Below, one piece after another: positions 31,902-50,600 of a DNA stretch of 64,000 nt; within the stretch, counting starts at the first letter, position 1; every line of letters starts with the position of its first letter. A model generated the notes under the pieces. That model was given only the letters and a program-made list of their open reading frames with translations, ran no database searches and was not told the origin of the DNA. Both the position numbers and the translations under genes were made by a program. Where the stretch lies: contig NC_064034.1 of assembly GCF_932526225.1 (NCBI RefSeq), forward strand, positions 19,962,927 to 20,026,926, written 5' to 3'. This DNA comes from Nematostella vectensis. Its lineage: Eukaryota > Cnidaria > Anthozoa > Actiniaria > Edwardsiidae.

Positions 31902-34900
31902 AACTGCAACGGGTGTAAGATAGGTCATCCAAGTCAAAGTCAGCACGACTGTGTGATGATGGAGAGCTAAACTATGTGGTCCGAGTATTACGAAGTGGCG
32001 AAGGAGCTTATTGTCGACTCTAACAAGGTGTGACTCTGACAAGGTGTGTGTAACCGAATCGGGGTTAACAATACACTCGTCCTCGAATAACCTTAACACA
32101 TTTCGCTCCTTACGGAGGCAACATGTCTTATCTGTGAAGACTTACTGTTATGGCTTGTAATGTATAAATGATTTATTCACGCCTGGTTCTCCAAATTAAT
32201 GTCACGGGTATTGGGTATTGTTATTTGACCCCCAATTTCTGTCTCAACCACTATATTTCCAGCGCAGTCGTAAATTAAAATCTTGATACTATGGTTCTAG
32301 TTAATGTAAATTTCCTGATAGTAACATAAATAACGCAAAAATGTTTCTTATGTTTTTTAAGACTGAAAGCCAATAATCCCACATTCCTTTTGTTTATCCA
32401 TTACTGCAATTACTGCGGTTCATTTCGGGGACTCCTTGGGATCGTTTCGGGTCCTGTACAGCCCTTCAATGTTCTCAGTCCTGGTCACGTGATCCCACCC
32501 TCCTTTTCGTGCTACTCTTGGGAACTCGCTTCGCAGTCTTTCAACCTGCTTCGTAACATTTAGAACAAATCCTTGCGCTATGCATCATGGAGGGTCAAGG
32601 TTTTCGCAAAGAACAATGGGAAAAGTGAGCGAGCCTTTTGAAAGTGAGAGAGCCTTTTCAATCATACCTTGCGAACATATTAACTACTTGCCTGGGTACG
32701 TGGTAGGACGTCTATGTTTACCTTTAAGACTTGCAGCCACAGGTAGACGTTTACACTCATTTTAAGTGTGAACGTCGTGTTAAAACCTGTTGCTCGACAC
32801 ATCCTAACAACCCCTAGGACACACATCACACGACGTGATACTGTTGACATCATGCCTGTACTAGACATCCTGGCAGCGACAGCTTTAAAGGGTCTCAGTC
32901 AGCCGCGAAAGAAAGAATCCATTTCCATCGACTAATTAGAGGAAGCTATTGTGATTAAATCAAAGTTGGTACATGACATATTAAACGCTGTTTTAAGATG
33001 GTTATTTCGAAATTTCTTTCAATGAATTGTCTTCAAATTTTGAAGACGATAACAGCGATAAGGCAGACAAGAGCTTTTAAAATCTACTTCATGATAAGAA
33101 CTAGTCTACTGGTATAGGCTTTATCTTAGTACCCGATATCACAAAACAATCAACTGAAACTTAAACTGCTTTTGTCTTCTAATAGTCCTGTAACGCTATA
33201 TTTTCTTCATCTTCATATTGTCGTGGCCTTGTCACTAAAATAAACACCGAACACTTGCCTAAGTCATTCTATATCATGGTATATGCACTTAGAATGACAT
33301 TTGTCACATTACAATTGCATCTTTTTTTTTTTTTGCAGAACATTATCTAAAAAGCGCCCAACTCAAAAAGCAGTTTAATGTTTTTGTAATAAATAAAAAA
33401 AACTCTGAGCCATCACAAAATTTCCGGGTAAAACCTTAAATTTGCCTTTTCAAAATGAGCTTAAATGCGGAAAAATGGTCCTTTTAATTATGGTTTATAT
33501 GCAACGACATCCGGATTTGCGACCAAATTGTGAGCTGATTACAGGAAAAATGAAGTAATTGGGAAGGAAAATGGATTGAAAATCATCCTAGAATGATCAA
33601 ATTTGCCGCAAATTTATCTCTTTATTTAATCTTCTAGTAAAGCATGAATTGGTGAATCTGGGAGAACAAATGCCAAAGCACTGTCTCTGCCGCCCAACAC
33701 AAGTTAAAATCATCAGAACAATTTTTAAATGTTTATTTCAAAAAATATTACAGGAGACCGTTGTCAGACCACCGGCAAACTAGATAACAAATATCTCACT
33801 AATAACGTATAAGACTCACCGACGGAAAAGAAACTGAAAGTGATATACGAGTAATTAATACCCGGCTGACACCTTATTTCATTTCTAGTCCCTGTGAGTG
33901 TCGGGGATTCAAAGTACCTCTGGATCGTATGTTCTATTGATAAGGGGTTGGGCTATTTGTGGCTTTTAGATGACAGACGGAGCTGCTAGCTTTTAACGGT
34001 ATTCTAGATTGCGGTTTTGCACATTCCCAGTGAGTCAAGATTATACAAATCTTCTTTGATAGATTGATTACAATCAGTCAGCTAAGGCTGAAAGCAGGTC
34101 AACGACGATGTCTTTTACTCTGCTATGGCTATACTAAACATGCTCTGATTCTTTCACGTTTGACGCAAATGAGGGTGTTTAGAAAAAAAAAATGTGGAGC
34201 ACCGTCGGGTGGACTCCAAAACAGTAGATTATTAGGAGTGTGAAGGAAGTCTTCCTATTTCCAACTGGGAAAGGTAAGAATCGAACGCGGGGGCGATCAA
34301 AGGAAGGCTTTTTAATTGATTATGACAAACATTGCACTCGCTAGAAAGCTTCTCTGTGTATGGTCCTGGAACACATAAGGTGGCCAAAGAGTGTTTGAGG
34401 TTAGTCAGTTTCTAATTGCACTTGTTTTCCACCTATACAAAACAAAAACGAAATTGAATTGATCATTTAATCCCTCAGGATTTGTCATTATCAAACGAAA
34501 CGTTTTATCCATGAGATAGTTGATGTTATAAACAAAACTATTATCCACATTATATTAGGACTTGAGCTTGTAAAAGGTAAGTTTGTATGGTGTATTGACT
34601 TGAATTAAATTGACAGACATAAATAGTTGAGCATTGTTACATACGAGCCGCTCAAATCTTTGGTAGCTTTTCAGTGAAAAGCAAAACAAAATGAATTTCG
34701 CAGTACGTTATTCTGTTATACTTTGTTGGTTCTGTTATACTTAGTTCAGTGAAAAGCAAAACAAAATGAATTTCTCAGTACGTTATTCTGTTATACTTAG
34801 TTGGTGAACATTGACTAATATCTTTATTATAAGTTGGAGCTCACCGAAGATTGTGATATTTTTAGCTCATCCAAATAATAGGATATAGAATTGTTATCGA

Positions 34901-37349
34901 ACGCACTCATTAGTTTAACTGTCAAGTCACTTTAATTATATAAACCTTATAACTTCCTGTTTATCAATTTTCAGCCTCACAGCCTCTCTTTTTTGAAGTG
35001 TTGTAAACTTCTAGTAAAGGTATCTATGAAAAATATTATCAACTTAGTAATTTAATCTAGCGATGTTGAAGACTTGATATCCTAATACTTCCTGTCTTGG
35101 CGAAGGTTGTTAATTATGGTCTAATATATATGCTCTCTTTGTTGTCGGAGAACGCTCACAAAGATGTTGTGCTTATAGTTTAAGTATGCAAGCAAATTAT
35201 GCTATTTCACCGCAAGAGATACATAGCGGTTTAACGTTTAAAAATAATGATGTACTATGAATAATTTCATTGTTAACAGGTGGTTAATTGTAGGTAGTCT
35301 TTCAGTGTTAATATCATGTGTAGTTGCCGCTCGTTCGTCTCGCTTTCGTGGTCCTTTGAGCCGGATCATCTATAGAGTGTCAATTGATTATAGTATTTGT
35401 ATTGATTAAAAAAATGCAATAATAGTAATAAGTTATAATAGTAATAATAGGTAATAAGTTCATTCACTGGATTACAGCCAGTACCAGAAGCAAATATATA
35501 CGTACAAAAAACAAATATACAAAAATAATAGTATTCAATCGTGTAAGAATTTACAAAACAGTCGCTGGATTTTTAATAAACTCAACAATAAGATCACTAG
35601 TTTTTTTAGGTGCCCAGCTCCATGTAAGGAAGTAGAAAAAATAAAAATTTTGACGGGTGTGTAGTATTGCGGGCATGACTTCACCCACATCGCTAAGAAC
35701 CTAGCCAAGCTTTTCCAAAACTATGTAAGGTGGTCGACATTTATCCAAACATCAAGCCCATTGTTTGACCCAGTTAGCCATAACTTTATAGCTGTTTAAT
35801 TGGATAATGTAACCACTAGCACCCTCATTGGTTGCGGAGGTTTGTGAAAAAAATCGATTATAGTTATTAGTTATGTACGATTGTCTGCTAACTAACATTC
35901 CCGCCAAGAAAAGCATTGATGGTAATTAGAGTTCATTCATTAAGGCGTAACAAATACTCCTTCCAAGATAACAGGTCTTCAGTCTATCGTGCTAATACGG
36001 TATAGTTTTTCATTGTTAGAAATGAGGCGACGAGTTTTTTTTTTACTTCTGAAGCGATATTTTTCATTGGAAATATGAGAGACGGACTCTGGTATAGTTA
36101 GAGTGCTGCTATTCTAAGGGTCCTGGCAAAATCGAAACTTGCGAATTCGGTAAGTGGCAATTCCGAAATGTGGTTCACTACACATCAAAATTAACAAGGT
36201 AAAAGTTAAAAACATATTCTTACCCCACCTCACCGAATTCGAATTAGGAATTAGTAAAAAGTTAGTGCTAAAAATATGTTTACCTCATCTCACCGAATGT
36301 AGCCTGGCGAGCATCCCCTGCGCTAACTATCCTAGGGCCCGTGGATGGACCAATTAGCTCAAGGTCTCAGCAGGGACGGATGTTTTCCTCTATATAGTAT
36401 GTAACGATAGCGTCCAAGCGCCACAGGGTTACCACCCTTATAATATTATGATGTTATGAAAACACTCTGCTAGGTCCACAGAACGGATGGCAGCATGTAT
36501 TTTTATTATTTTTCTTATAGGTCAGCTTGATTTTAACTTTTTTGCTCCAGCGAAGGGCTAACGCTCGAAATGTCAGAGCAACTACTGTGTTTCACTAATT
36601 CGGACAACATACTTTTTCAACACTGTGTTGATTTATAGCAAAGTCTGCACTTCGTTGCCTTTGATGCGTAGTAGGGAGCAAGTCCAATATTACGTTATTT
36701 AGGTGTTGAGCTGTGCCACGTGTCGATTTGTAACTCAAACATAACAGCATAAGGATATTAACTCTGGTGAGCTCTTTTATTAAAGTCGATTTTGCAATTC
36801 CAGATTGCCCGATGACGTTTATCTCTGACCACTTGCCGGCATCCATGACATCACTTCTCCTAAGACTCGCCTTAGTGGCCTCATCCGGGATATTATCTGC
36901 TTCGATCACGTGTTCAGGAACATGCGTATTTTCAGCACAGGAAACCAATGTAGTGGCATCATGCTACAGATCCGCGTCGCTTGACGAAATCAAGAAGGAT
37001 ATCAGCCCAACAGAAAATATTACTGAACTGTATGTAGTGTTAAAGCTCCTATGAAAAATTCATTATTCTAGGAAATATCCCTAAACTGTATGCTATAATT
37101 ATACTATATATGTCAAAGATACTAAGAAAACTTTACTATTCACTAAACTGTATGTAATAAAAATTGTTAAATTATTAACAATTGTTAAAAATTCTAAGAA
37201 ACGCCAACTATTCGAGGAAATGTCACTGCGGAATAAGTAACTGAATAACAAAGATCAACTTTCCCTGTTACTTTTCTTTTAATCAAAGTTTTCATTAAAA
37301 AAAAAGCGCAAGGGACAAGTTGTCAGATTCTTCGTTTTCTGTATCACAG
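31902..37349. other. Long stretch without recognised exons, probably intergenic plus 5' introns of the LRR receptor
   Basis: AT-rich. The 5' exons of the LRR receptor should lie here or be interrupted, but I could not identify any. Items seen: a dispersed repeat fragment (about 32916-33080) related to 45510-45660; a tandem duplication of about 70 bp at 34671-34803 (GTGAAAAGCAAAACAAAATG twice); and a retroelement tail at 36549-36660. A minus frame at 36595-36948 has a Walker A-like GQSGIAKST but no other support. Confidence 0.4.
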
Positions 37350-42360
<5,011 letters not shown>

Positions 42361-44611
42361 TGCGACGGAAACTAGAAGAGCGCAAACATACAAATTGTGC
42401 CGTGATGTGACAAAAAATGAAATCGCGCTAGCAAACGAATAGTAGTGGGTGGTGTTACCCTTACAGCTGGAAGCGCGCAAACAAACGAATCGAAGTGTGT
42501 ACACAGATGATGATATTGTTCTGTTGGGTATAGAAATAAAAGCAGCCTAAACTCTACTTTTTTTAATATCGCACGTTGCCAGCTATTGTAGTCCCTATTG
42601 TTATTAATCCCGCCTAGTGGTCATCATGAGCCACCATCCTAGAGCCCGTGGTTTGGCCTCACCATGCCCTCGGTTCTGAGTCATACAAATTACGGCAATT
42701 GTCCATTTATGGCTTCGATGCTTATTTAACTTCCCAGTCATAAAGCTATACAATACCAATTATAACAAAGCTAAAAATGACGCGAACAATGTCGTATATC
42801 TCTATTTCTACGTAATGCCAAATCATGAGATGCGGTGGGCAGGGCTTATGGAGTAAAGGTACACCAATGTTAGCGTAAAACATTGACAACACCCTCTTTG
42901 TGTCACAAACAATTACTTTCATAACATACTCTAGAATCATAGAAGCCATTAAATGAATGCATTTTAACACATTGACCCCTCAACCGGCCTGTACCGGCTT
43001 TGGGAAGTACCCACAACCCAAAAAATTCATAAATGCAAAATAAACACAACAAGATGAAGATACTCAGGCATCAGTCTAAAGGATAAATGGTCTTGAAGAT
43101 ATGAGTCCAACCAAGGTGTTGGCAACTACCTTCAAGCCAAATAATAGCACAGGTTTTTTGACAAATTTCAAATCAAACAAGGAAAGAAAAGCAGAATCAC
43201 CCCTCTCGATAAAACGCTCAAAATACCACACAAGGGAGAGAGATAAGCAAACACAGCTCAAGACACAAATAGATACCTTTTTTCTGATCCTCCAGGTTCA
43301 TTGCCATGGCCTCAAAACACAATGTCCACTACTTGAAGGCTTGTAAAACCAGTTAGATGCCCTTACGGACAGCAAAGCATTCTGGGAGATCCAGGGAAAA
43401 ATTCACGAGGGGAGGACCAGTCAACACTCCTCTCCCCAAAGTCAGAGGGTTTTTTTACCCTGAAGCCAAACAAATCAATTCCAGGTCATACAGACCCAGA
43501 ATAGCAGTGTCAACAATTTTGGAATCAATTTGGTTTCAGAAAAGACAGCATCTAGGAGAGTTGTGGTGATTCATTAGAAAATTATTTTCTCATCCAGGCA
43601 AAGCCAAACAAGGAAAATCATCATGAATCCACCTTTGCTTGCAAATATCCATAAGCAAAGCACTCAATTATGCCCCAATAGACTTCATGATGTCCTGAGA
43701 CACTCTCCTAATATGCTCATAGCTTTATTTTTGTAAAAAATACAAGCAACCATCAACTTGTGCTGGCTTCAGCACAACGACGAGGGATTAAAAGTGGGGA
43801 CCGCAAAGCACTGTTGGAAAGCTTGGATACCGCTGACTAGGTGCAGCTGTGTTTGACTTTGACGGGCTGTATAAAACTCAGAATAGGGGGGGGGGGGGAG
43901 GTATCTGTTTTCAGTCTGTTTTTTGTAAATTCAGCTCAAAAATAGCCAGGAGTCAATGGGATTAAATAATCGAGAAAAAAGAGCTAAAAAATATAAGCTC
44001 AATAGCCAAGGGCCGAATCTTTGATCAGCTAGACAAGAATAAAAAATAAAGACTATACATCCAGACATGCGCTGAATCATCGTATGGCAGCTAAAGCGAA
44101 CTGTACAACACAAAGGCACCTGAGGTACCCGCGCATTAATATGAAGGCAATAATCTGAATAACCAGGTTCTTAGCCAACAGGTTACGGTCATACGGTTAC
44201 GCCACACACTGCTCGTCGTGACGTATCGTGAAAAATACCGAGGTTTATTTTTGCGCCTTTGGTCCCTGGGGAGTCCCAAGACAGTGATGCAAACATACAA
44301 CTTATTCTTTGACAGCAAAACTACACAAATTCAAACCACAGGCAACCCACACTAAGCCGGACTATCTCTAATATCATCAAGCTATCAAGCACATCTTATT
44401 TATATATTTAGATAAATATTATATACATATTTGTTTTATTTATTATTTTTCCCTTAGTTGTGAGGTTAGCTTGGGCTGCCTTGGTGGTTTTGCATTTGTT
44501 TTGTGGTTTGGGTTACCTGTGGCTGGGAAATTCAAAATGGTGGCAAGATTTCATTCCGTTTGACCGCATTCCTGTGATTTTTATGAATGAAACTCAAATC
44601 CAGGGAGAGAG
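42361..44611. other. Intergenic stretch between the LRR receptor and NCKIPSD
   Basis: No gene was recognised. 42370-42500 holds repeated GCGCAAACA/ACGAA motifs, apparently degenerate copies of the last codons of the LRR receptor (GAAGCGCGCAAACAGACGAA at the real end), a weak further case of a repeated gene 3' end. A frame at 43101-43346 has no motif. A G-run lies near 43888. The NCKIPSD 5' UTR should lie at the right end. Confidence 0.4.
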
Positions 44612-47600
44612 ATGTATCGCAGTATTTATAACTACACAGCTACTGAAAAGGGCTGTTTGAGCCTAAAAGTTGGCCAGCTACTCATGTTTCTTGAGCAACA
44701 TGACGCGAACTGGTGGAGAATGCAGTCAGAGAGTGGAGCTGTCGGCCTCGTTCCGTCCTGTTATCTTGAGCCAGACGTGAAAGAAATGGTGAGTTGGTTT
44801 TAATGGAGTGCATCTGGACATTATGAAGGGTCCATTGAAATGACTTGGCCAAATAACGAAAACCGAGAACTAGAGAGAGACCAGAAAAACGTGTGCATCT
44901 CAAGCTGTTGTTGATTTTCTATTAATGAATGGGAGTAATATCAAACTTATCAGAAATTCGATTTGGACAGTTTTTGGTAGCTACATCGTTTATAGTTTTA
45001 TACACACCTCTCTTTTTTTTCAGTTTTGGTTTGGTTTTTATTAGTAAAGTGGTAAGGGGAGGGGGGTGTTCTTGTCTATCAAACTTTAGCGCACATCCAT
45101 CAAGGAGACCATAAACCCACAACTAATTAAACTTATGTGGTCACTTTCATTTCTTAGCAAAGAAGTACAACTGATGAAGCGTTTGAGGTGGTCCTTGAAT
45201 TAGCCACTTATTTTAACATGTTTGTGTGAATTTCAATTTCATTTTTAAATGCAAATATTTAAAATTGTTTTGTTTTTACTCAGCAAGACCCAGCTGCCAG
45301 GAGAGTTGTTATGGAGTCGATAGAGAGGGCAATAGATGTTATCCATAGTCAAGCAGCCATGAATTCAGGCAAATATACTCCAGAGCAGAAGGCAAATCTC
45401 AAGTGAGTTTCAACACAGCTCTAGCAGTAGCTCTGAAAGCCTTGATCAAAAGAAAAGAGAGTTTACTGTCTATATCAGCCTCCGTTTTGTCATCCTAGCA
45501 AAACGATGACCGAAGAAAGCATCTATTTCCATTATCCAATTAGGGGATTGCAAAATTGAATTTAGTAAATGGATTATAAAATTTTGTTTTTAGATGGTTG
45601 TTTCTAAATGTCTTGACATGATTTTTCTTTAAATATTGAAAGAAAACCAGACAAAGGCTGACTGACGGACTGACTGGGCGTCTGTAATGTCACTTATCTA
45701 TGCAGTCTTAAAGCAGCACTTGTACTTCTTAAGGGCAAGAGACTAAAAAATCTAACAGGCCATCCGCTCTAAATTATCAGTCACATTCTCAAAGAAACTT
45801 CCAATAGACACACTGCTTTTACAATTTTGGGATGTTTTTTACATTTTCTGTTAAAAATACAACAGAGTTTGTTACGCAATGGGCCGGAGCCAGTACCACT
45901 GTTTTGACCAGCAGCTGTCCAGCTTACTTGACCTTATTTTTATTTTGTATGAGAAATTTGTAGCCAGGCTCTAAACCAGAGCAGTCAGGGGGTTCTGAAG
46001 AACCCCCCCCTCTCCCCACTTGATTGGAAGTTCCACTCTAACAAAAGAAAATATAGATTAAACTCTTTGTGCATAGCTTAGAGAAAATGGTCCTTTGAAT
46101 GTGTAAACAAACCTCCCCACTAAAATACCTGGCTGAGGGCCTGCTAGCCCCTATGTACATCCCTTGATTTCATATTTTAAGTAACTTAGAATAATGACTG
46201 TTTTTCTCAGAAAACTACTAGATCATCGCAAGGCTATTCTGTCTGAGGCAAAATCACCTGGAATTCGAGCGTCATCTTCTAAGCGTCAGGCTCCCTCCAA
46301 ACCTGGGAATGCACCGATACACCCACATCGTCCAGCTCCATCATTACCTGGTATGAGTACCAAGGAATCATCACCATTACCAGGCTACGACAGAAAGAGA
46401 TCTCCCAGGAGAGAAGCACCTTGTGTACCAAAAACTAAGAGTGTTTCTCCAGGTTTGTGATGGGGTTTTGGTATTAGCACAGCTTGTAATAAGCATCTGG
46501 AAATACAATAAAGTGTAAATGTGTTGCATTTCTATAGCATACTCAGTAGTACCTACCATACAACTGATGTAACCTGTCAGTAAAGATGAGGACCACACCA
46601 CACAGCTTACAATCTTTAGTTTGAAATTTTAAGAAGATTATGGATTCACAGTCCCAATTGTAGAGAGCCATGTTTTTTCACAAAAATGATCCCAAGCTGA
46701 TCCATAAACGATAACAATAGCAATAGCGATAGCCAATAGCAACAGCAACAGCAACAGTAAAAATAATAATACTAGAAAAATACACTTCTATGTATTTTCT
46801 AGGGTCCAACCCACATTTTCTCAAGAGGGAAAGTGGAACTAAATCCAGTCTTATGCATTGGTTTATGTGGCACAAAAGTGTAAGCTTTGTATTTGTTAAT
46901 AAAAGGTTATATTTTTTTTCACAGAAAAGAATTTTGATGAACCACTTCCTGCGCGATTTGCAGCAGATTTACTAGAGCAATTAAGAATTAAGTAAGTTAC
47001 CAAGTGCTGGTATAATGAGAGTGTTTTGAAATATGTCTAAATATGCCTAAATATGTCTAAATTGGACAGCACTGGCATTAGCTATGACACGTCATTTGCG
47101 GCAGCGGAAACAGTGATCAGCCATATCAGGGAAAAGGTCCCAAGCACTGCAGGTCTGATGGGGAGAATGTTACAGGAGCTATGGGCAGAACAGGTATTAT
47201 CATCATCATACCACCAACAGTATCATCACCATCATAATCAGCACCATCATTATCATCACAATCAACACCATCATCACAACCAACACCATCATTACCATAA
47301 CAACAAATTCAGAGTATCCTTCGTGGCTAAGCGGACATGCTGCTTCAATTGACTTTCTTTTTTACTTTTTAATGGTCTCAGAAATTGTAATGGGCCTTGT
47401 AAAGATGACTATAATCGCGTTTTATTTCAGGGTACTTCAGACCACTCAGATGAGAGTCTACTAATTACACACGATGGGCAGGGGATTGAAAACATCTTGA
47501 GAGCGCTGACGGAACACAAGGATGATGCACAGCAACGAAGCTGGGCTCTCGACATGGATGAGCCAATCATCACAAAACAGCTGAATGATCTGCTAACGCT

Positions 47601-50600
47601 ACTGGTAAATATGATACATTGTGCATGTTCATTCATCTCATCATTATTAGCATCATCATCATCATCATCACAAAACAACTGAACAATCTGTTAATGCAAC
47701 TGCTAAATATGATTTAATGTATGTATTCATCATCTGTTGACCTAACTGGTAAATATGATTTAATGTATGTATTCATCATCTGTTGACCTAACTGGTAAAT
47801 ATGATTTAATGTATGTATTCATCATTTGTTGACCTAACTGGTAAATATGATTTAATGTATGTATTCATCATCTGTTGACCTAACTGGTAAATATGATTTA
47901 ATGTATGTATTCATCATCTGTTGACCTAACTGGTAAATATGATTTAATGTATGTATTCATCATCTGTTGACCTAACTGGTAAATATGTTACAAACATACT
48001 TATAAAAAAATCAGCAGCAGCATCACCATCATCATCTTTAAACTTTTTTGAGTCTGTACTTTGTGCCATTGTTTAGGCGTTACCTTGCTCCTCAAATCTC
48101 TAATAAGTCTTACTGCAATAGTTTGCTAGAATAGAAGATCAATAGAAAAGAACGCGAAATATGTTTTCTTTTGGTATTTTGTCCAGTCCTTCACCTCAAA
48201 AGTTTTTTTGTTGGAGAATACATCTTATTGATATCTTTTTCACATCCTTTTCACATCTTATTAACATGCTTCTCACATCTGTTTCACACGTTATTTGCAA
48301 CTTAATCACATCTTTTTTGTATCTTTTTTCACATCTTATTCACATCTGTTTCACATATCATTCACATCTGTTTCACATATTATTCACATCTGTTGTTCCT
48401 GTTTTGTATTTCAGTCGGACGCCCGCCGCAGTGTATCACGTGCTGTCATTCGTCAGGAGGAGTATGGACACCTGGAATCGCTGGTGGTGTATTTTCAAAT
48501 GGTTTGTTGAGCATATGCAATCGCTAGTGGTTTATTTGAAATGGTTAGTTGAGCATATGCAATCGCTTGTGGTGTATTTTCAAATGGTTAGTTGAGCATA
48601 TGCAATCGCTTGTGGTGTATTTTCAAATGGTTAGTTGAGCATATGCAATCGCTTGTGGTGTATTTTCAAATGGTTAGTTGAGCATATGCAATCGCTTGTG
48701 GTGTATTTTCAAATGGTTAGTTGAGCATATGCAATTGCTTGTGGTGTATTTTCAAATGGTTAGTGGAGCATATGCAATCGCTTGTGGTGTATTTTCAAAT
48801 GGTTTGTTGAGCATATGCAATCGCTTGTGGTGTATTTTCAAATGGTTGGTCATTTAAATTGTAGTCTCAGCACAACAAAATATATTTTATTCATGTGTGG
48901 TAACCCTGTGCTGCAAGCAATCCATTTATTACTGACGCATGTCGTTGTGGTTTAGGAGCACAGGAGATCCCTTCGCCTGTTGTTGCTGAAGGTGTTTGGT
49001 AGCCTGTGCCGTGTTGACCAGGGCGTCATACCCGAGTTGCTGTGCTCTGTGTTGCCTGGTGAGCTCGCAAGTTCAATGCAGACCTACCCGGATGGTAAGA
49101 ATCATCTACCTTAGGCTTCAGCCGAAATGACCCGCTCAAACCCTCCCTTCACCCTGCGGTCTGCCATTGCACCTGGTAGATCGTGCAGTGGGATCCCTGT
49201 GTCCCTAGAGATAATCGGTAATTAGGATGAGAACATGTGTCCTGGCAGGGGCATGTGCCGAGAAGAACACAAGGTGGGGTCCAAATCAATAAATAATTCT
49301 TTGTAGGGCGACTTTGTCAACCGTCAAATGTTTTCAGTGGTTACCATCTCAGCCGCGCGAGTAGTCCCGGAGCTGTTCCCTTGGGGTACGGCCTCTTGAT
49401 TCCAGGAGCCAATCTGCCAATGTACCTATCATCATCCCTGGAACAAACCCAGAAGCGTGCATTGCGGATTATTTTTCCAGACACTTCTTACGATAATGCA
49501 TTAGTGTCAGCTGGTCTCCTGACTCTTGAGACGCGCCGCAATAATTATGCCGCCAGTATGTAGCCAACCTTCCACCCGAGCATCCCGTCCTACAGCTGAT
49601 GGACTCGAGGACATGTGTAGTACCCGCCAAATACAGTCTTAGGTCGGGTACTACGAGGCGCACACACATGACAAAAACCAAAAGACTAAATGATTTTGTA
49701 ACTGTAAAATATGTTAATTGTTAATTGTGTGTACTGTAAGTTTGTTTGCGCTCTCCCTGCAATCCAGTCTCAACTGCAATATAAGCGCCTGCACCCGCGA
49801 ACGGGTATAACACAGTTTGTATTTAACTGTTCTCCTCCCTTTTACGGCGAGCTTCCCTTTGTTTTAAATAGGTTTCATATCTTCTTTTGTCGTATGACGT
49901 GCAGATGTTATTTGTGATCGCCCTCCATTCCTTTCTATTATGTACATGATAGTTCCACGTTTCAAGGACGCATCCAATTTTGAGGTCTTTTTTCAAAAAG
50001 TCCTTGAATCTTAGTTTAGGACGACCAACTGGGCGAGACCCGTGTTCTAGCTCCGAAAATAACAGCTGCTTAGGCACTCTGTCATCGTCCATTCGGCAGA
50101 GGTGACCAAGCCAGCGGAGACGATTTCTAGCTAATTTTGTTTCAATATCATCTACGTTTGCACGACGGAGGACGTCTTCATTGCTTATATAGTCATCCCA
50201 CTTGATCTTGAGGATTAGGCGTAAATGGCGTTGTTGCAGAGTACGAAGTTCTCTAACTTCATGCTGATATACAGTCCATGTCTCACTACCGTACAATAAG
50301 AGAGGCATTAGACATTGATTATAAACAGCGATCTTGGTTGGTACAGTGAGATCACGTGAGTCGAAAACTCTCTTTCGAAGGCGACCATAAGCACATGATA
50401 CAGCTTGTATACGAGATGTGAGCTCCGCTCTCATTGAGCAGTCACTTGACAGGATACTACCAAGGTATTTAAAGTGAGTAACATTGACCAGCTTAATGCC
50501 ATCAACATAAAAGTCGGCAGTATTACCAATACACATAGTCTCCGTCTTTTTAGTGTTAATGCGCATCCCCATTCTCTTAGCAAGTTCATTGTACGATGTA

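Noticed and set aside
36595-36948. Minus-strand frame with Walker A-like GQSGIAKST
   Set aside because: No Walker B, no splice context, and it starts within a retroelement tail; too little to call a gene.
44460-44660. Frame starting with a hydrophobic segment upstream of NCKIPSD
   Set aside because: It overlaps the NCKIPSD start in another frame and lacks splice or family support; probably 5' UTR.
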